Shown here in pieces: positions 43,166 through 51,691 of a stretch of DNA of 64,000 nucleotides. The notes under the pieces are model-generated. The model had not been told where the DNA came from, searched no databases, and saw only the letters and a list, made by a program, of their open reading frames with translations. Origin of the DNA: Pseudanabaena sp. FACHB-1998 (GTDB taxonomy: Bacteria; Cyanobacteriota; Cyanobacteriia; Pseudanabaenales; Pseudanabaenaceae). Location of the stretch: contig NZ_JACJQA010000007.1 in NCBI RefSeq assembly GCF_014696355.1, positions 1 to 64,000 on the forward strand, read 5' to 3'. The stretch's first letter is position 1; every line of letters begins with the position of its first letter. A program made the position numbers and the translations under genes.

Positions 43166-43305
43166 GAGAACCTTACTCCAACTGCAACCCTTATGTTTGA
43201 TTATAAGCTAGTCTGCCGTGAAGTCAAACTAACACAGGCTCATTCAAAACTAGAGGATTGCACCGCAATTCTCTAGTTTTGCTGGCTAGCTGTACTGCAT
43301 CATAA

Positions 43306-43863
43306 CTAAGCTTTTGGTGCTGGCACAACATAGAGAATGCCTGAAATCAACGTAAGTAATAGTGCAATCCAGAAAAAGGTGATCGCATAGGGAATTTTGA
43401 TTAATAAAGTGGCGATCGCCACCATTTGCATCACAGTTTTCGCTTTCCCCCAAAAATTTGCGCCAATAATTTGGGGCTTATTTGCTTCGGTAGTTGTCTC
43501 CTGACTCGGCGCACTTGGCTTAGTGGGCGCACCACGCCAAGCCGTAATCAATAACTCTCGCGTAATAATCAAAAAGACTGCCCAAGCGGGAACCTGACCC
43601 AGTTCAATAAACAAGAGAAATAAAGCAATCGTGAGAACTTTATCGACTAGCGGATCGAGAAATTTACCCAGTTCAGTAATTTGATTAAGTTTTCTTGCTA
43701 AATATCCATCTAGCCAATCAGTAATCGAAGCAATTAAAAATACTGTTAAGGCAATTAGGCGAGTAAGTTCGCTATCTTGCCAAATAAATAGCCCAAAAAT
43801 AATAGGAACCGCAATCAATCTTGAGAGAGTTACCCAAGTTGGCAATGTAATTTCGGTGAGCAT
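43306..43863 (-). CDS. pgsA: CDP-diacylglycerol-glycerol-3-phosphate 3-phosphatidyltransferase
   Basis: A 185-residue membrane enzyme for the first step of phosphatidylglycerol synthesis, an essential thylakoid lipid. The CDP-alcohol phosphotransferase motif is seen as DWLDGYLARKLNQITELGKF followed by LDPLVDK. Four or more TM helices surround it. A Pro/Thr/Lys-rich loop of about 20 residues (GAPTKPSAPSQETTTEANKP) interrupts the usual fold and may be a cytosolic insertion. The gene is preceded by a 48-bp perfect palindrome and is on the same strand as two glycosyltransferases. Confidence 0.93.
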   Translation of the reverse strand: MLTEITLPTWVTLSRLIAVPIIFGLFIWQDSELTRLIALTVFLIASITDWLDGYLARKLNQITELGKFLDPLVDKVLTIALFLLFIELGQVPAWAVFLIITRELLITAWRGAPTKPSAPSQETTTEANKPQIIGANFWGKAKTVMQMVAIATLLIKIPYAITFFWIALLLTLISGILYVVPAPKA

Positions 43864-43871
43864 AATTTAAT

Positions 43872-43919
43872 CAAATAATATAGAAATGGGCGCGATCGCG
43901 CCCATTTCTATATTATTTG
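43872..43919. terminator. 48-bp perfect palindrome, terminator of the GT2-GtrA gene
   Basis: Arms of 24 bp (43872-43895 and 43896-43919) are perfectly complementary. The centre is the HIP1 octamer GCGATCGC itself, so the loop is formed from the octamer. The stop codon (43913-43915) is inside. It lies 9 bp before the pgsA start. Confidence 0.8.
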
Positions 43920-45193
43920 GTTTGCGTCACCCGCCAGCTAAGTTTGAGATTGAACCAAAAATTCCAAATGGTCACGATCGCGATCGCAATTAGGTTAGCC
44001 AGATACTTATTGACCCCAAAATGATTATAGAGAATATTGAGAATAATCAAGTTTAAACCAATCCCAATCAAGCAAATGAGATTAAATTTGACGAAGCGCT
44101 TAGTGAGTTTCCGCCACCCTGACTGTTGACTAGAAAAATCTCGAAAAGTCCATAAATCATTCCATAGGAAATTATTCAGAATTGCCACTTCCGAAGCAAT
44201 GATTTTACTGCGTGTTAATCCCCAACCTAGTGTGGAAGCGTCGCTCAGTAAGTAGAGGATTACCATATCGACAAATACTCCACTAAAACCAACTAGTCCA
44301 AATCTTAAAAAACGTTTGACAGGGAGACTAAATTTTTCGCGGATTTTGCCAATTCTGCCGCGCGATCGCAATCGTACTAAATGCAAAATATAGTCCATAT
44401 ATTGTCGCCAAGTTACCTTACTTTCTCCCTCTTGGCGCTCCTGAAAGACATAACCAACTTCCGCAACTCTACCAATATTGCCCCGTCCTAATACTTCAAT
44501 CAAAATCTTGTAACCTAGAGGATTCATCGGACAATTGGCGATCGCGCTACGCCGCACCATAAAGTATCCACTCATTGGATCGGATACGCGCCCAATTACA
44601 TTGGGCAAAATGATTAATCCTAGCATTTGCGCTCCACGGGACAACAAGCGCCGAGCAAAGCCCCAATCGCTTACCCCTCCACCCTCCACATGGCGACTAG
44701 CCACTACTAAGTCGGCTCCATTTTTCATCTCATCAAGCATCTTGAGCAGGGTTTCAGGGGGATGCTGCAAATCGCCATCAATTACACCTAGAATTTCTCC
44801 CTGCGAAGCTTGCCAACCACGAATCACTGCCGTTGATAGTCCTTTCTCTCCTTGCCGACGCATAATCCGCAGATGTGGATAGCTAGCCATTAAATCAAGT
44901 CCCACTTGCCAAGTCAAATCGGGACTATTATCGTCCACAATAATTAGCTCATAGTTTCCCCCTAAAGATTCATTTAATAAATCACTAAGAACTTTAACTA
45001 ACTTTTCTAGATTTTTACTTTCATTATAAGTAGGAACTATCAGAGAAAATATAGATATATCATTTTGATTTGGCTTCAATCTGTTCTCTGTTTCTTGCAA
45101 AACATCGTTGTCAAATGATATGACATCAATGTTTTGGATAAGTTCATTAACCTGAAAAGAGCCGACAGGAACTTCAGTGAGTAAATTTGTCAT
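43913..45193 (-). CDS. GT2 glycosyltransferase with GtrA domain (dolichol-phosphate mannose synthase-like)
   Basis: A 426-residue enzyme. Residues about 50-290 are GT2 of the Dpm1 type: SLIVPTYNESKNLEKLV, YELIIVDDNSPD, GVIDGDLQHPPETL and RVSDPMSGYFMVRR. Residues about 295-420 carry four TM helices of the GtrA family (FLRFGLVGFSGVFVDMVILY, FKFNLICLIGIGLNL). It would load a sugar on a polyprenyl phosphate. The GT39 enzymes nearby could use that product. The first 45 residues are a unique acidic extension. Confidence 0.9.
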   Translation of the reverse strand: MTNLLTEVPVGSFQVNELIQNIDVISFDNDVLQETENRLKPNQNDISIFSLIVPTYNESKNLEKLVKVLSDLLNESLGGNYELIIVDDNSPDLTWQVGLDLMASYPHLRIMRRQGEKGLSTAVIRGWQASQGEILGVIDGDLQHPPETLLKMLDEMKNGADLVVASRHVEGGGVSDWGFARRLLSRGAQMLGLIILPNVIGRVSDPMSGYFMVRRSAIANCPMNPLGYKILIEVLGRGNIGRVAEVGYVFQERQEGESKVTWRQYMDYILHLVRLRSRGRIGKIREKFSLPVKRFLRFGLVGFSGVFVDMVILYLLSDASTLGWGLTRSKIIASEVAILNNFLWNDLWTFRDFSSQQSGWRKLTKRFVKFNLICLIGIGLNLIILNILYNHFGVNKYLANLIAIAIVTIWNFWFNLKLSWRVTQTK

Positions 45194-45314
45194 AATTATT
45201 AGTATCGAAAATAAATATTGTTTTTTTTACTGATTTGATTTTTACATGATCTGGAATATCTCTACAAATTTTATTTGATGACAAAATTTAAGAATCCTAG
45301 CAATAGATACAAAA

Positions 45315-46994
45315 TTACTTCCTAGTAAGTTTACGCAAATCACTGCCAATACTTTTGCCTGTACGAGTATTAGGTAAAAAAACTTGAGTGATATTGAACT
45401 GGCTATCAAGCTCTGAAGGTACCTCGGAGTTAAGAATAAAAACGTCACTAAATTCGTTAAACATTGTAGATATCTGATTTGCAATTTCGGAAGAATTGTT
45501 AACAAACTTAGTAGAGCATGTATAGCAGGTGGGCTGAGATAATATTATGATATTGGGTCTAAGATAATAACTAAGGGTTAGTAAATCTGAAGCACTTCCA
45601 AAATTAGTGGAAACTATAAGTGGATTAGAAGATTTATTGATTTCATTTGCGACTAAATGATTATATTGACCATGTCCCTTAATCCAAGATGTTTGAGACT
45701 GAGTAATTACCACACAAGAAATTATACTCATGCAGCAAAAAAAAGCTAATGCAAGTACCTTTAAATTATCTAGCCAAGATTTAAAAGTAAAAGAAGAATC
45801 CAAAAAAATATTAGACACCAAATAAGCAAGTGACAAATTAATACCTACATAAGCAGGATTAAACAAACGACTAACCATAGAGCGGTTATCACCTACTGCT
45901 AAATCTGGCAATATTAATAAGACATAATTTACCGCAATAATTGAAAATATAAATATTACTGGCTTTAATGGATTTTGTTTAGTATGTTTGAAGAGGTAAT
46001 ATATTGAATAAACAGTAACTGTGAAACAAGCAATTACTATAAATAACAAAAATATGGTTAAGGGAGAGAGGAGATTTGACGTAGCTCCTGAATCCCCAAC
46101 GATATCTACAAACAATCTACTTAGATTAACCAACCATTCCTTTGAAATAGTTGCATAGAAACCTAAGCCTGATAATTTTTTTGATCCACCTGTGACTTTA
46201 TTTATGTGTAATACATTGTTTAAAACCACATAAAGCCATGGTGAAAATATGATTATTCCTAGTAAGGTAGAGGCTAAGTATTTTATAAAAGTTTTACTTA
46301 TTTTAAATCCTTCGATTGCGAAGACATAAATGCCATGACTGATAATCAAAAATATAGACAACAAAAAAGTGTAAAGAGAAAGAGCTAAAGATATTGAATA
46401 TAATAGCCACCCATAGTTAGAGCTTTTTCTTAAGGAGCGTAGCAAACATGTACTAGCGAAAATAATCATAAAAGTCCATAAGCTATATTGCCTAGACTCT
46501 TGGGCATAAAGAAGATGAAAAGGTGATATTGCCATTAAGGCAGTTGCAGTTAAAGCAATGGAAGATTTTTTAAATAATTCTATACAGAGCCAGTAAATTA
46601 AAGGGAGAGAAAGCAAACTCGCTACTGCTGATAAGCTACGCCTTGCAGAAATAGTATTACCGAACAATTCCACCCATGTCTTGGAAATTAAATAATAGAG
46701 TGGCGAGTGCTGTGGATCTTCGGCAGCCAAAGAATTGAGAACACTAAGATAACTTCTATCAGGATTGCTGTATTGATAGGCTTGCAAGTCGCCAGATTTA
46801 ACAATCTTTTTATCTCTTAAATATTGAACTAGTTCAAGTTCAGTATATCCAGAAGCTCTTAAAGATGTATAGGTCTCATCTGTCCAATAGACCTTATTAT
46901 CAAGATTGACGAATCGAAATACTATACCTAATAAAATTATTATGACAAGAAAAAAACTAAACGATGTTTTTAATACCTTGGAGTTAATAATCAT
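45315..46994 (-). CDS. GT39-type membrane glycosyltransferase
   Basis: A 559-residue polytopic membrane enzyme. The N-terminal TM is followed by the loop VYWTDETYTSLRASG with the catalytic Asp-Glu, then about eleven TM helices (LLSLPLIYWLCIELF, SFTKYLASTLLG, IIFIFSIIAVNYVLLIL). The soluble C-terminal region has a CYTCSTKF pair of cysteines. It is the same family as the 36987-38561 gene, with similar AT-rich codon use. It lies 121 bp upstream of the GT2-GtrA gene on the same strand, a likely donor-synthesis and transfer pair. Confidence 0.85.
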   Translation of the reverse strand: MIINSKVLKTSFSFFLVIIILLGIVFRFVNLDNKVYWTDETYTSLRASGYTELELVQYLRDKKIVKSGDLQAYQYSNPDRSYLSVLNSLAAEDPQHSPLYYLISKTWVELFGNTISARRSLSAVASLLSLPLIYWLCIELFKKSSIALTATALMAISPFHLLYAQESRQYSLWTFMIIFASTCLLRSLRKSSNYGWLLYSISLALSLYTFLLSIFLIISHGIYVFAIEGFKISKTFIKYLASTLLGIIIFSPWLYVVLNNVLHINKVTGGSKKLSGLGFYATISKEWLVNLSRLFVDIVGDSGATSNLLSPLTIFLLFIVIACFTVTVYSIYYLFKHTKQNPLKPVIFIFSIIAVNYVLLILPDLAVGDNRSMVSRLFNPAYVGINLSLAYLVSNIFLDSSFTFKSWLDNLKVLALAFFCCMSIISCVVITQSQTSWIKGHGQYNHLVANEINKSSNPLIVSTNFGSASDLLTLSYYLRPNIIILSQPTCYTCSTKFVNNSSEIANQISTMFNEFSDVFILNSEVPSELDSQFNITQVFLPNTRTGKSIGSDLRKLTRK

Positions 46995-47536
46995 ATTAAT
47001 TTATTTCAACGGCAACCTATTCTAACTACCCATAATGAAAAAATCAAGTATTCTAATTGCTACTTACTTAGATCTTTTTTGTAATTAAGATAATTCTAGA
47101 ACTACTGTAGCAATATAATTTTTGCAAAAGACAAGTGGTAGTGAGAAATGCTAGCACTTGTCTTTTGGATTTTGATTTGCCCTAGCTATCATTTGTACTG
47201 TTACATATATACATATATTTATTAATTAAAAATATTAATTTACTATTCAAAAAATTGCCAAATAGTAAAAAACTACATAATACTTACAAAATTGGTTTAG
47301 CTAATAATTTTGGATGCTGAAATTAGTGTTACTTCCTTCCCAGTCTAAAAACAAACCTTCCAACCCAAGCATTAGCGGTGCGCCGCATCGCTAATGCTTG
47401 GGTTGGAAGAGGTTTGTCCGAATGCAACTGACCACAGCTATAGGAGCATATGAGCGTAATTAGACGATAATGTACTGGGTTGGGTAGCGAAAACTTCCCT
47501 ATCTATGTAGCTCACAATACCTGCACAGATAACACT
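46995..47536. other. intergenic region with two palindromes
   Basis: A 542-bp, strongly AT-rich region between divergent genes. It has a hairpin AAAAGACAAGTG ... CACTTGTCTTTT (47127-47138 and 47155-47166) followed by a family A-like tail, and the family A element at 47352-47442. No ORF is convincing; an in-frame TTG at 47480 would extend the ABC gene by 19 residues but is not preferred. Confidence 0.5.
47352..47442. repeat. family A element, partial copy 6
   Basis: A long near-perfect inverted repeat (47352-47378 and about 47388-47416, CAAACCTTCCAACCCAAGC). It is followed by the family A right end GTCCGAATGCAACTGACCAC then AGCTATA. The left end is absent or unrecognisable. Confidence 0.65.
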
Positions 47537-48886
47537 ATGGTTCAAAACGTCGCAAAAACCAGCTTTATTGCTTTAGAGAATATTGGGAAGTCTTACTTAC
47601 AACCAAATGGGCAGACGATATCAATTATTGAAAATATTAATTGTCAGTTGCAAGTAGGTGAAATTATTGCTTTACTGGGCCCTTCTGGCTCAGGTAAGTC
47701 CACGCTCATGCGCATGATTGCTGGATTAATTCCGCCTTCTAGTGGCAAGGTGTTGTATTACAATCGTCCTTTGGTGGGTTTAAATCCGGGGGTAGCGATC
47801 GTTTTTCAAAATTTTGCGCTCTACCCTTGGCTGACGGTTTTAGAAAATGTGGAATTGGGGTTAAAGGCAAAGGGAGAGCCAAAAGATACGCGCTTACAAA
47901 AAGCTTTGCGAATGATCGATGTGATTGGTTTAGATGGATTTGAAAATGCTTATCCCAAGGAATTATCAGGGGGAATGCGTCAGCGCGTTGGTTTTGCGAG
48001 AGCTTTAGCGGTTGAGCCTGAGCTATTGTGCATGGATGAGCCATTCTCAGCTTTAGATGTGCTAACCGCAGAAAACCTCCGCTTTGAATTACTTGATCTT
48101 TGGTTAGAGCGACGAATTCCGACGAAATCAATTTTAATCGTGACCCATGGGATTGAGGAAGCCGTGACCCTTGCCGATCGCGTCATCGTTTTAGGTCGAA
48201 ATCCCGGTCGAATTCGGGCAGACTTACCGATCGCATTGCCGCATTATCGCGATCGCAAAAGTCCAGAATTTCAGGCTCTAGTTGACCAAGTTTATAAAAT
48301 TCTGACCAATCCCGACTTGCCTGACGCACCGAGCCAAACCACTACTACTACCTCCACATTGGAGCCAAAAGTATCATCACAACCCAAGTATCAATCCTTG
48401 CCCCATGTGCGAATTGGTTCAATGGCAGGTTTGCTCGAATTACTGGAGGGGCGGCAAGAGAAGGATCTCTATCGCCTTGCTCAAGAGCTATTGTTGGAAG
48501 TTGATGACCTTTTGCCGATTGTTGATGCGAGTAAGTTAATGGAATTGGTGACAGTGACGGAGGGAGACATTCAACTATCGTCACTGGGTGAAAAGTTTAT
48601 TAACTGCAATATTGACGAGCGTAAAGCCATTGTTCGCGACTTGTTACAGCAAAATATTCGCCTTGTGCAGCAGATCTTTCAGTTACTCCAAGCTAAGCGC
48701 AATCATCGAATATCTGAAGAGTTGGTTCTCGATATCTTAGAGAACTATTTCACTAGCAAAGAGGCACAGCGACAACTCAGAACTGCCATGGACTGGGGAC
48801 GTTATGCGGAACTCTTTAGTTATGATGAGCCTTCGGGGGAAATCTTTATCGAAGAAACTACTTCTGAAACTGAAGACTTGGAATAG
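47537..48886 (+). CDS. ABC ATPase, NitT/TauT type, with AAA-associated C-terminal domain
   Basis: A 449-residue cytosolic ATPase. The ABC domain (about 10-255) has Walker A GPSGSGKST, a Q-loop (FQNFALYPWL), signature LSGGMRQRVGFA and Walker B LLCMDEPFSAL. Its homology is to nitrate/sulfonate/bicarbonate-class ATPases. Residues about 300-440 are the AAA-associated domain found on many such ATPases (GSMAGLLELLEGRQEKDLYRLA). I start at ATG 47537 rather than the TTG 57 bp upstream. The permease follows 114 bp downstream. No substrate-binding protein gene is in the window, so the substrate is open. Confidence 0.9.
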   Translation: MVQNVAKTSFIALENIGKSYLQPNGQTISIIENINCQLQVGEIIALLGPSGSGKSTLMRMIAGLIPPSSGKVLYYNRPLVGLNPGVAIVFQNFALYPWLTVLENVELGLKAKGEPKDTRLQKALRMIDVIGLDGFENAYPKELSGGMRQRVGFARALAVEPELLCMDEPFSALDVLTAENLRFELLDLWLERRIPTKSILIVTHGIEEAVTLADRVIVLGRNPGRIRADLPIALPHYRDRKSPEFQALVDQVYKILTNPDLPDAPSQTTTTTSTLEPKVSSQPKYQSLPHVRIGSMAGLLELLEGRQEKDLYRLAQELLLEVDDLLPIVDASKLMELVTVTEGDIQLSSLGEKFINCNIDERKAIVRDLLQQNIRLVQQIFQLLQAKRNHRISEELVLDILENYFTSKEAQRQLRTAMDWGRYAELFSYDEPSGEIFIEETTSETEDLE

Positions 48887-48910
48887 CTTTAAAATAGCTT
48901 TGTCTGTCAA

Positions 48911-48965
48911 TCCAAATAATTTTTTAGAAGCCTTGCTCCGTAAGACTTCTAAAAAATTATTTGGA
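48911..48965. terminator. hairpin between the ABC ATPase and permease genes
   Basis: Perfect 20-bp arms (48911-48930 and 48946-48965) with a 15-nt loop, inside an obvious operon. It may terminate part of transcription and lower permease expression relative to ATPase, or simply stabilise the upstream message. Confidence 0.6.
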
Positions 48966-49000
48966 AATCCTCTTGTTGTAAATCTTAGATTGGATTGCTT

Positions 49001-50731
49001 ATGTTTCAGCCAACTATTGATCCTAAATCAGAATTTCGCTCACGATGGAGTGTCGGGGATATTTTACTACCCTTAGCGATCGTGTCTTTGATTTTTATCA
49101 TCGTGCAGACTGCTAGTAAATTTACAGGTACTTACGATAGTGAATATGTAATTAATCTGTCCCTTAGTTTTCTGCCTACCTATGCCTTGCAAACCTTAGT
49201 GAGAATGCTTGCCGCCTATGGATTATCACTAATCTTTAGTCTTATGTATGCTTATATTGCCTATCGTTCGACTACATGGTCAAAGGTTCTCATTCCCTTA
49301 TTAGACATTTTGCAATCCATTCCTGTTCTCTCATTTCTTCCTGCGGTGGTGTTAGCTCTGGTGGGCTTATTTCCGGGGCAAAGATTGGGTATTGAAATGG
49401 CTTCGATATTGCTGATTTTTACGGGTATGACTTGGAATATGACCTTTAGCTTTTATCAATCGCTGAGCAGTATTCCTAAGGAACTAAAAGAAGCGAGTGA
49501 AGTGTATCGGCTCAGTGCTTGGCAACGTTTTTGGACTTTAGAACTTCCTTCAGGGGTGGTGGGATTGGTTTGGAATAGTGTCATGTCGGTGGCGGGTGGT
49601 TGGTTCTTTTTGATGCAGACTGAATCCTTTACGCTTTCTAAGCGTAATTTTACTTTGCCTGGTTTAGGTTCCTTTCTGAAAGCTGCCGCCGATCAAGGTG
49701 ATAATGTGGCTATTCTTTGGGGAATTGTGGTTTTAATTAGCATTATTAGTATTATTGATTATTTTATTTGGCGACCACTGATTGCTTGGGCGGAAAAGTT
49801 TAAACATGAAACGGTAGAAGCAACCCAAGTTCCTGAATCAAGGGTGTTGGATTTTTTAAGGCGATCGCCAACCATGCGAATTATTAGCGAACGAGTATTT
49901 ATGCCCATATCGGAAACCTTTAACCATGGTTTTAGTAATAAGGCTGAAAAATCATCGCTTAAACAGCCCAAACCTTCTAAATGGCTTGGTTTGGCAAACT
50001 GGGTACTGATGGGGGTAGCAGGATTTATCGTTTTAGGGGGAACTATCGAAGCAATTTTGTTGCTTAGTAAGATGCCTTTGAGTTCTTGGCGACAGGTGGC
50101 GATCGGGGCGTTTTTTACTTCCATTCGGGTGGCAGTGGTTCTGATTATTTCACTTTTGATTACCGTTCCCATTGGCGTAACGATTGGACGTAGCCCGAAA
50201 TTAGCCCAAATCTTACAACCAATTGTTCAAATTGCCGCTTCAGTTCCAGCGACTGCGCTATTTCCAATTTTATTGCTGGGCTTAGCCAATATTGGTGGAG
50301 GCTTAGATATTGGAGCCGTAATTTTAATGACTTTAGGAAGTATGTGGTACATCCTGTTTAATGTGATTGCAGGCGCACAGGCTATTCCCTCTGAACTTTT
50401 TGAAGCGGCTAGGGTCTATAAACTTTCACCAGTAGAACGTTGGCGGACATTGATTTTGCCGGGAATATTTCCCTATTTAGTGACAGGGATTATTACGGCA
50501 GTTGGTGGGGCTTGGAATGCGAGTATTGCGGGAGAATATATTAAATTTCAAGGAAAGTTATTAACGGCGACAGGGCTAGGTTCAACGATTACACAGGCTT
50601 CAGATATTGGCGATTTTCCGCTTTTGTTAGCTTCAACTATTGTGATGTCGTTGTTAGTAGTAACAACGAATCGTTTGGTCTGGCGACCACTCTATCGTTT
50701 AGCGCAAGTGAAGTATCAATTATTGGTTTAG
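49001..50731 (+). CDS. fused double permease of a NitT/TauT-type ABC transporter
   Basis: A 576-residue protein with two BPD_transp_1 domains in tandem, so one chain replaces the usual permease dimer. Half 1 (about 20-285) has the EAA-like loop EASEVYRLSAWQRFWTLELP. Half 2 (about 340-575) has FEAARVYKLSPVERWRTLILP. Each half has about six TM helices. I start at ATG 49001; a TTG two codons upstream is the only alternative. It works with the ATPase upstream. A hairpin with 17-bp arms follows the gene. Confidence 0.9.
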   Translation: MFQPTIDPKSEFRSRWSVGDILLPLAIVSLIFIIVQTASKFTGTYDSEYVINLSLSFLPTYALQTLVRMLAAYGLSLIFSLMYAYIAYRSTTWSKVLIPLLDILQSIPVLSFLPAVVLALVGLFPGQRLGIEMASILLIFTGMTWNMTFSFYQSLSSIPKELKEASEVYRLSAWQRFWTLELPSGVVGLVWNSVMSVAGGWFFLMQTESFTLSKRNFTLPGLGSFLKAAADQGDNVAILWGIVVLISIISIIDYFIWRPLIAWAEKFKHETVEATQVPESRVLDFLRRSPTMRIISERVFMPISETFNHGFSNKAEKSSLKQPKPSKWLGLANWVLMGVAGFIVLGGTIEAILLLSKMPLSSWRQVAIGAFFTSIRVAVVLIISLLITVPIGVTIGRSPKLAQILQPIVQIAASVPATALFPILLLGLANIGGGLDIGAVILMTLGSMWYILFNVIAGAQAIPSELFEAARVYKLSPVERWRTLILPGIFPYLVTGIITAVGGAWNASIAGEYIKFQGKLLTATGLGSTITQASDIGDFPLLLASTIVMSLLVVTTNRLVWRPLYRLAQVKYQLLV

Positions 50732-50773
50732 CTCTGCTACACATAAAATAGCGTATCTATTTTGTGGTTTTGT

Positions 50774-50810
50774 ATAAATAAAGGCGGCACTTCGTGCCGC
50801 CTTTATTTAT
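50774..50810. terminator. terminator of the ABC permease gene
   Basis: Perfect 17-bp arms (50774-50790 and 50794-50810), loop TTC, GC core GGCGGCAC with A/T-rich ends. Confidence 0.8.
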
Positions 50811-50899
50811 TGGGTTTGGATTCTTAACATAACTTAGCTTGACATTATATATAAGTACAAGGTTTAGCATGACGCTACTAAGTTTTGTGGAAATGCCGA

Positions 50900-51628
50900 A
50901 TGAGTCACCTAGCTACCCGTCTACGCGAAGGTACACAAAAATCTCATACTGCCGCCGAGAATACTGCATTTATGAAATGCTTTCTTAAAGGCATTGTCGA
51001 GACTGTTCCTTTCAGAAAATTACTAGCAAATCTCTATTTTGTTTACAGTACGCTTGAGGAGGAACTAAAACGCCACTCTCAACACCCTATTGTAGGCAAA
51101 ATATATTTTCCAGAGCTTAATCGCCAACAAAATTTAGAACAGGATTTAGAGTTCTATTATGGTGATAATTGGCGCTCTGAAATTGTTCCTCTGAAAGCAG
51201 GACAAGTTTATGTCGATCGCCTCAAGGAAATTTCTGATAGTCAGCCTGAATTACTGATTGCCCATTCCTATACCCGCTATTTGGGTGATCTATCAGGTGG
51301 TCAAGCCTTAAAGCATATTGTGCGTTCGGCTCTGGATTTACCTAGCGATCGCGGCACGACTTTTTATGAATTTGACCAATTTCCCACAGTGGAAGCAAAG
51401 CGGGACTTTAAAGAAAAATATCGCCAAGCTTTAGATTCACTTGAGGTGGATGAGGAAACGGTTGAGCGAATTGTGGAAGAGGCAAATTATGCTTTTACCC
51501 TCAATCGGAATGTGGTCGATGAGTTAGAAGCGGACGTTAGAGCCGTGCTTGATCCCCATGTATTTGAATTGCTGACTAAGCAAGATCGGGCAGGTAGCAC
51601 TGAGCGCCATCATAGTCACGCAGCATAG
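50900..51628 (+). CDS. ho: heme oxygenase (biliverdin-forming)
   Basis: A 242-residue ferredoxin-dependent heme oxygenase making biliverdin for phycobilins. The proximal haem His is H16 (KSHTAAENTAF), and the distal helix reads YTRYLGDLSGGQALKHI. It ends in a His-rich RHHSHAA tail. I start at ATG 50900, five codons into a longer frame that begins with TTG. It is first of an operon-like series with hemN, hemerythrin and acsF, the composition of the low-oxygen chlA2-ho2-hemN cluster, so it is probably the micro-oxic isozyme (HO2). An AT dyad TTATATATAA (50845-50854) lies 46 bp upstream. Confidence 0.95.
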   Translation: MSHLATRLREGTQKSHTAAENTAFMKCFLKGIVETVPFRKLLANLYFVYSTLEEELKRHSQHPIVGKIYFPELNRQQNLEQDLEFYYGDNWRSEIVPLKAGQVYVDRLKEISDSQPELLIAHSYTRYLGDLSGGQALKHIVRSALDLPSDRGTTFYEFDQFPTVEAKRDFKEKYRQALDSLEVDEETVERIVEEANYAFTLNRNVVDELEADVRAVLDPHVFELLTKQDRAGSTERHHSHAA

Positions 51629-51634
51629 AAATGA

Positions 51635-51669
51635 TCAGAATAAACAGCACTTCGCGCTGTTTATTCTGA
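51635..51669. terminator. hairpin between ho and hemN
   Basis: Arms of 14 bp, TCAGAATAAACAGC (51635-51648), and complement (51656-51669), only 7 bp after the ho stop and 22 bp before the hemN start. It is within a presumed operon, so termination is likely partial. Confidence 0.55.
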
Positions 51670-51691
51670 AATACTTATAGGAATTGAATGA

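Noticed and set aside
47739-48131. Minus-strand 130-codon frame inside the ABC ATPase
   Set aside because: It is antisense to the Walker and signature region; composition is unlike a real protein.
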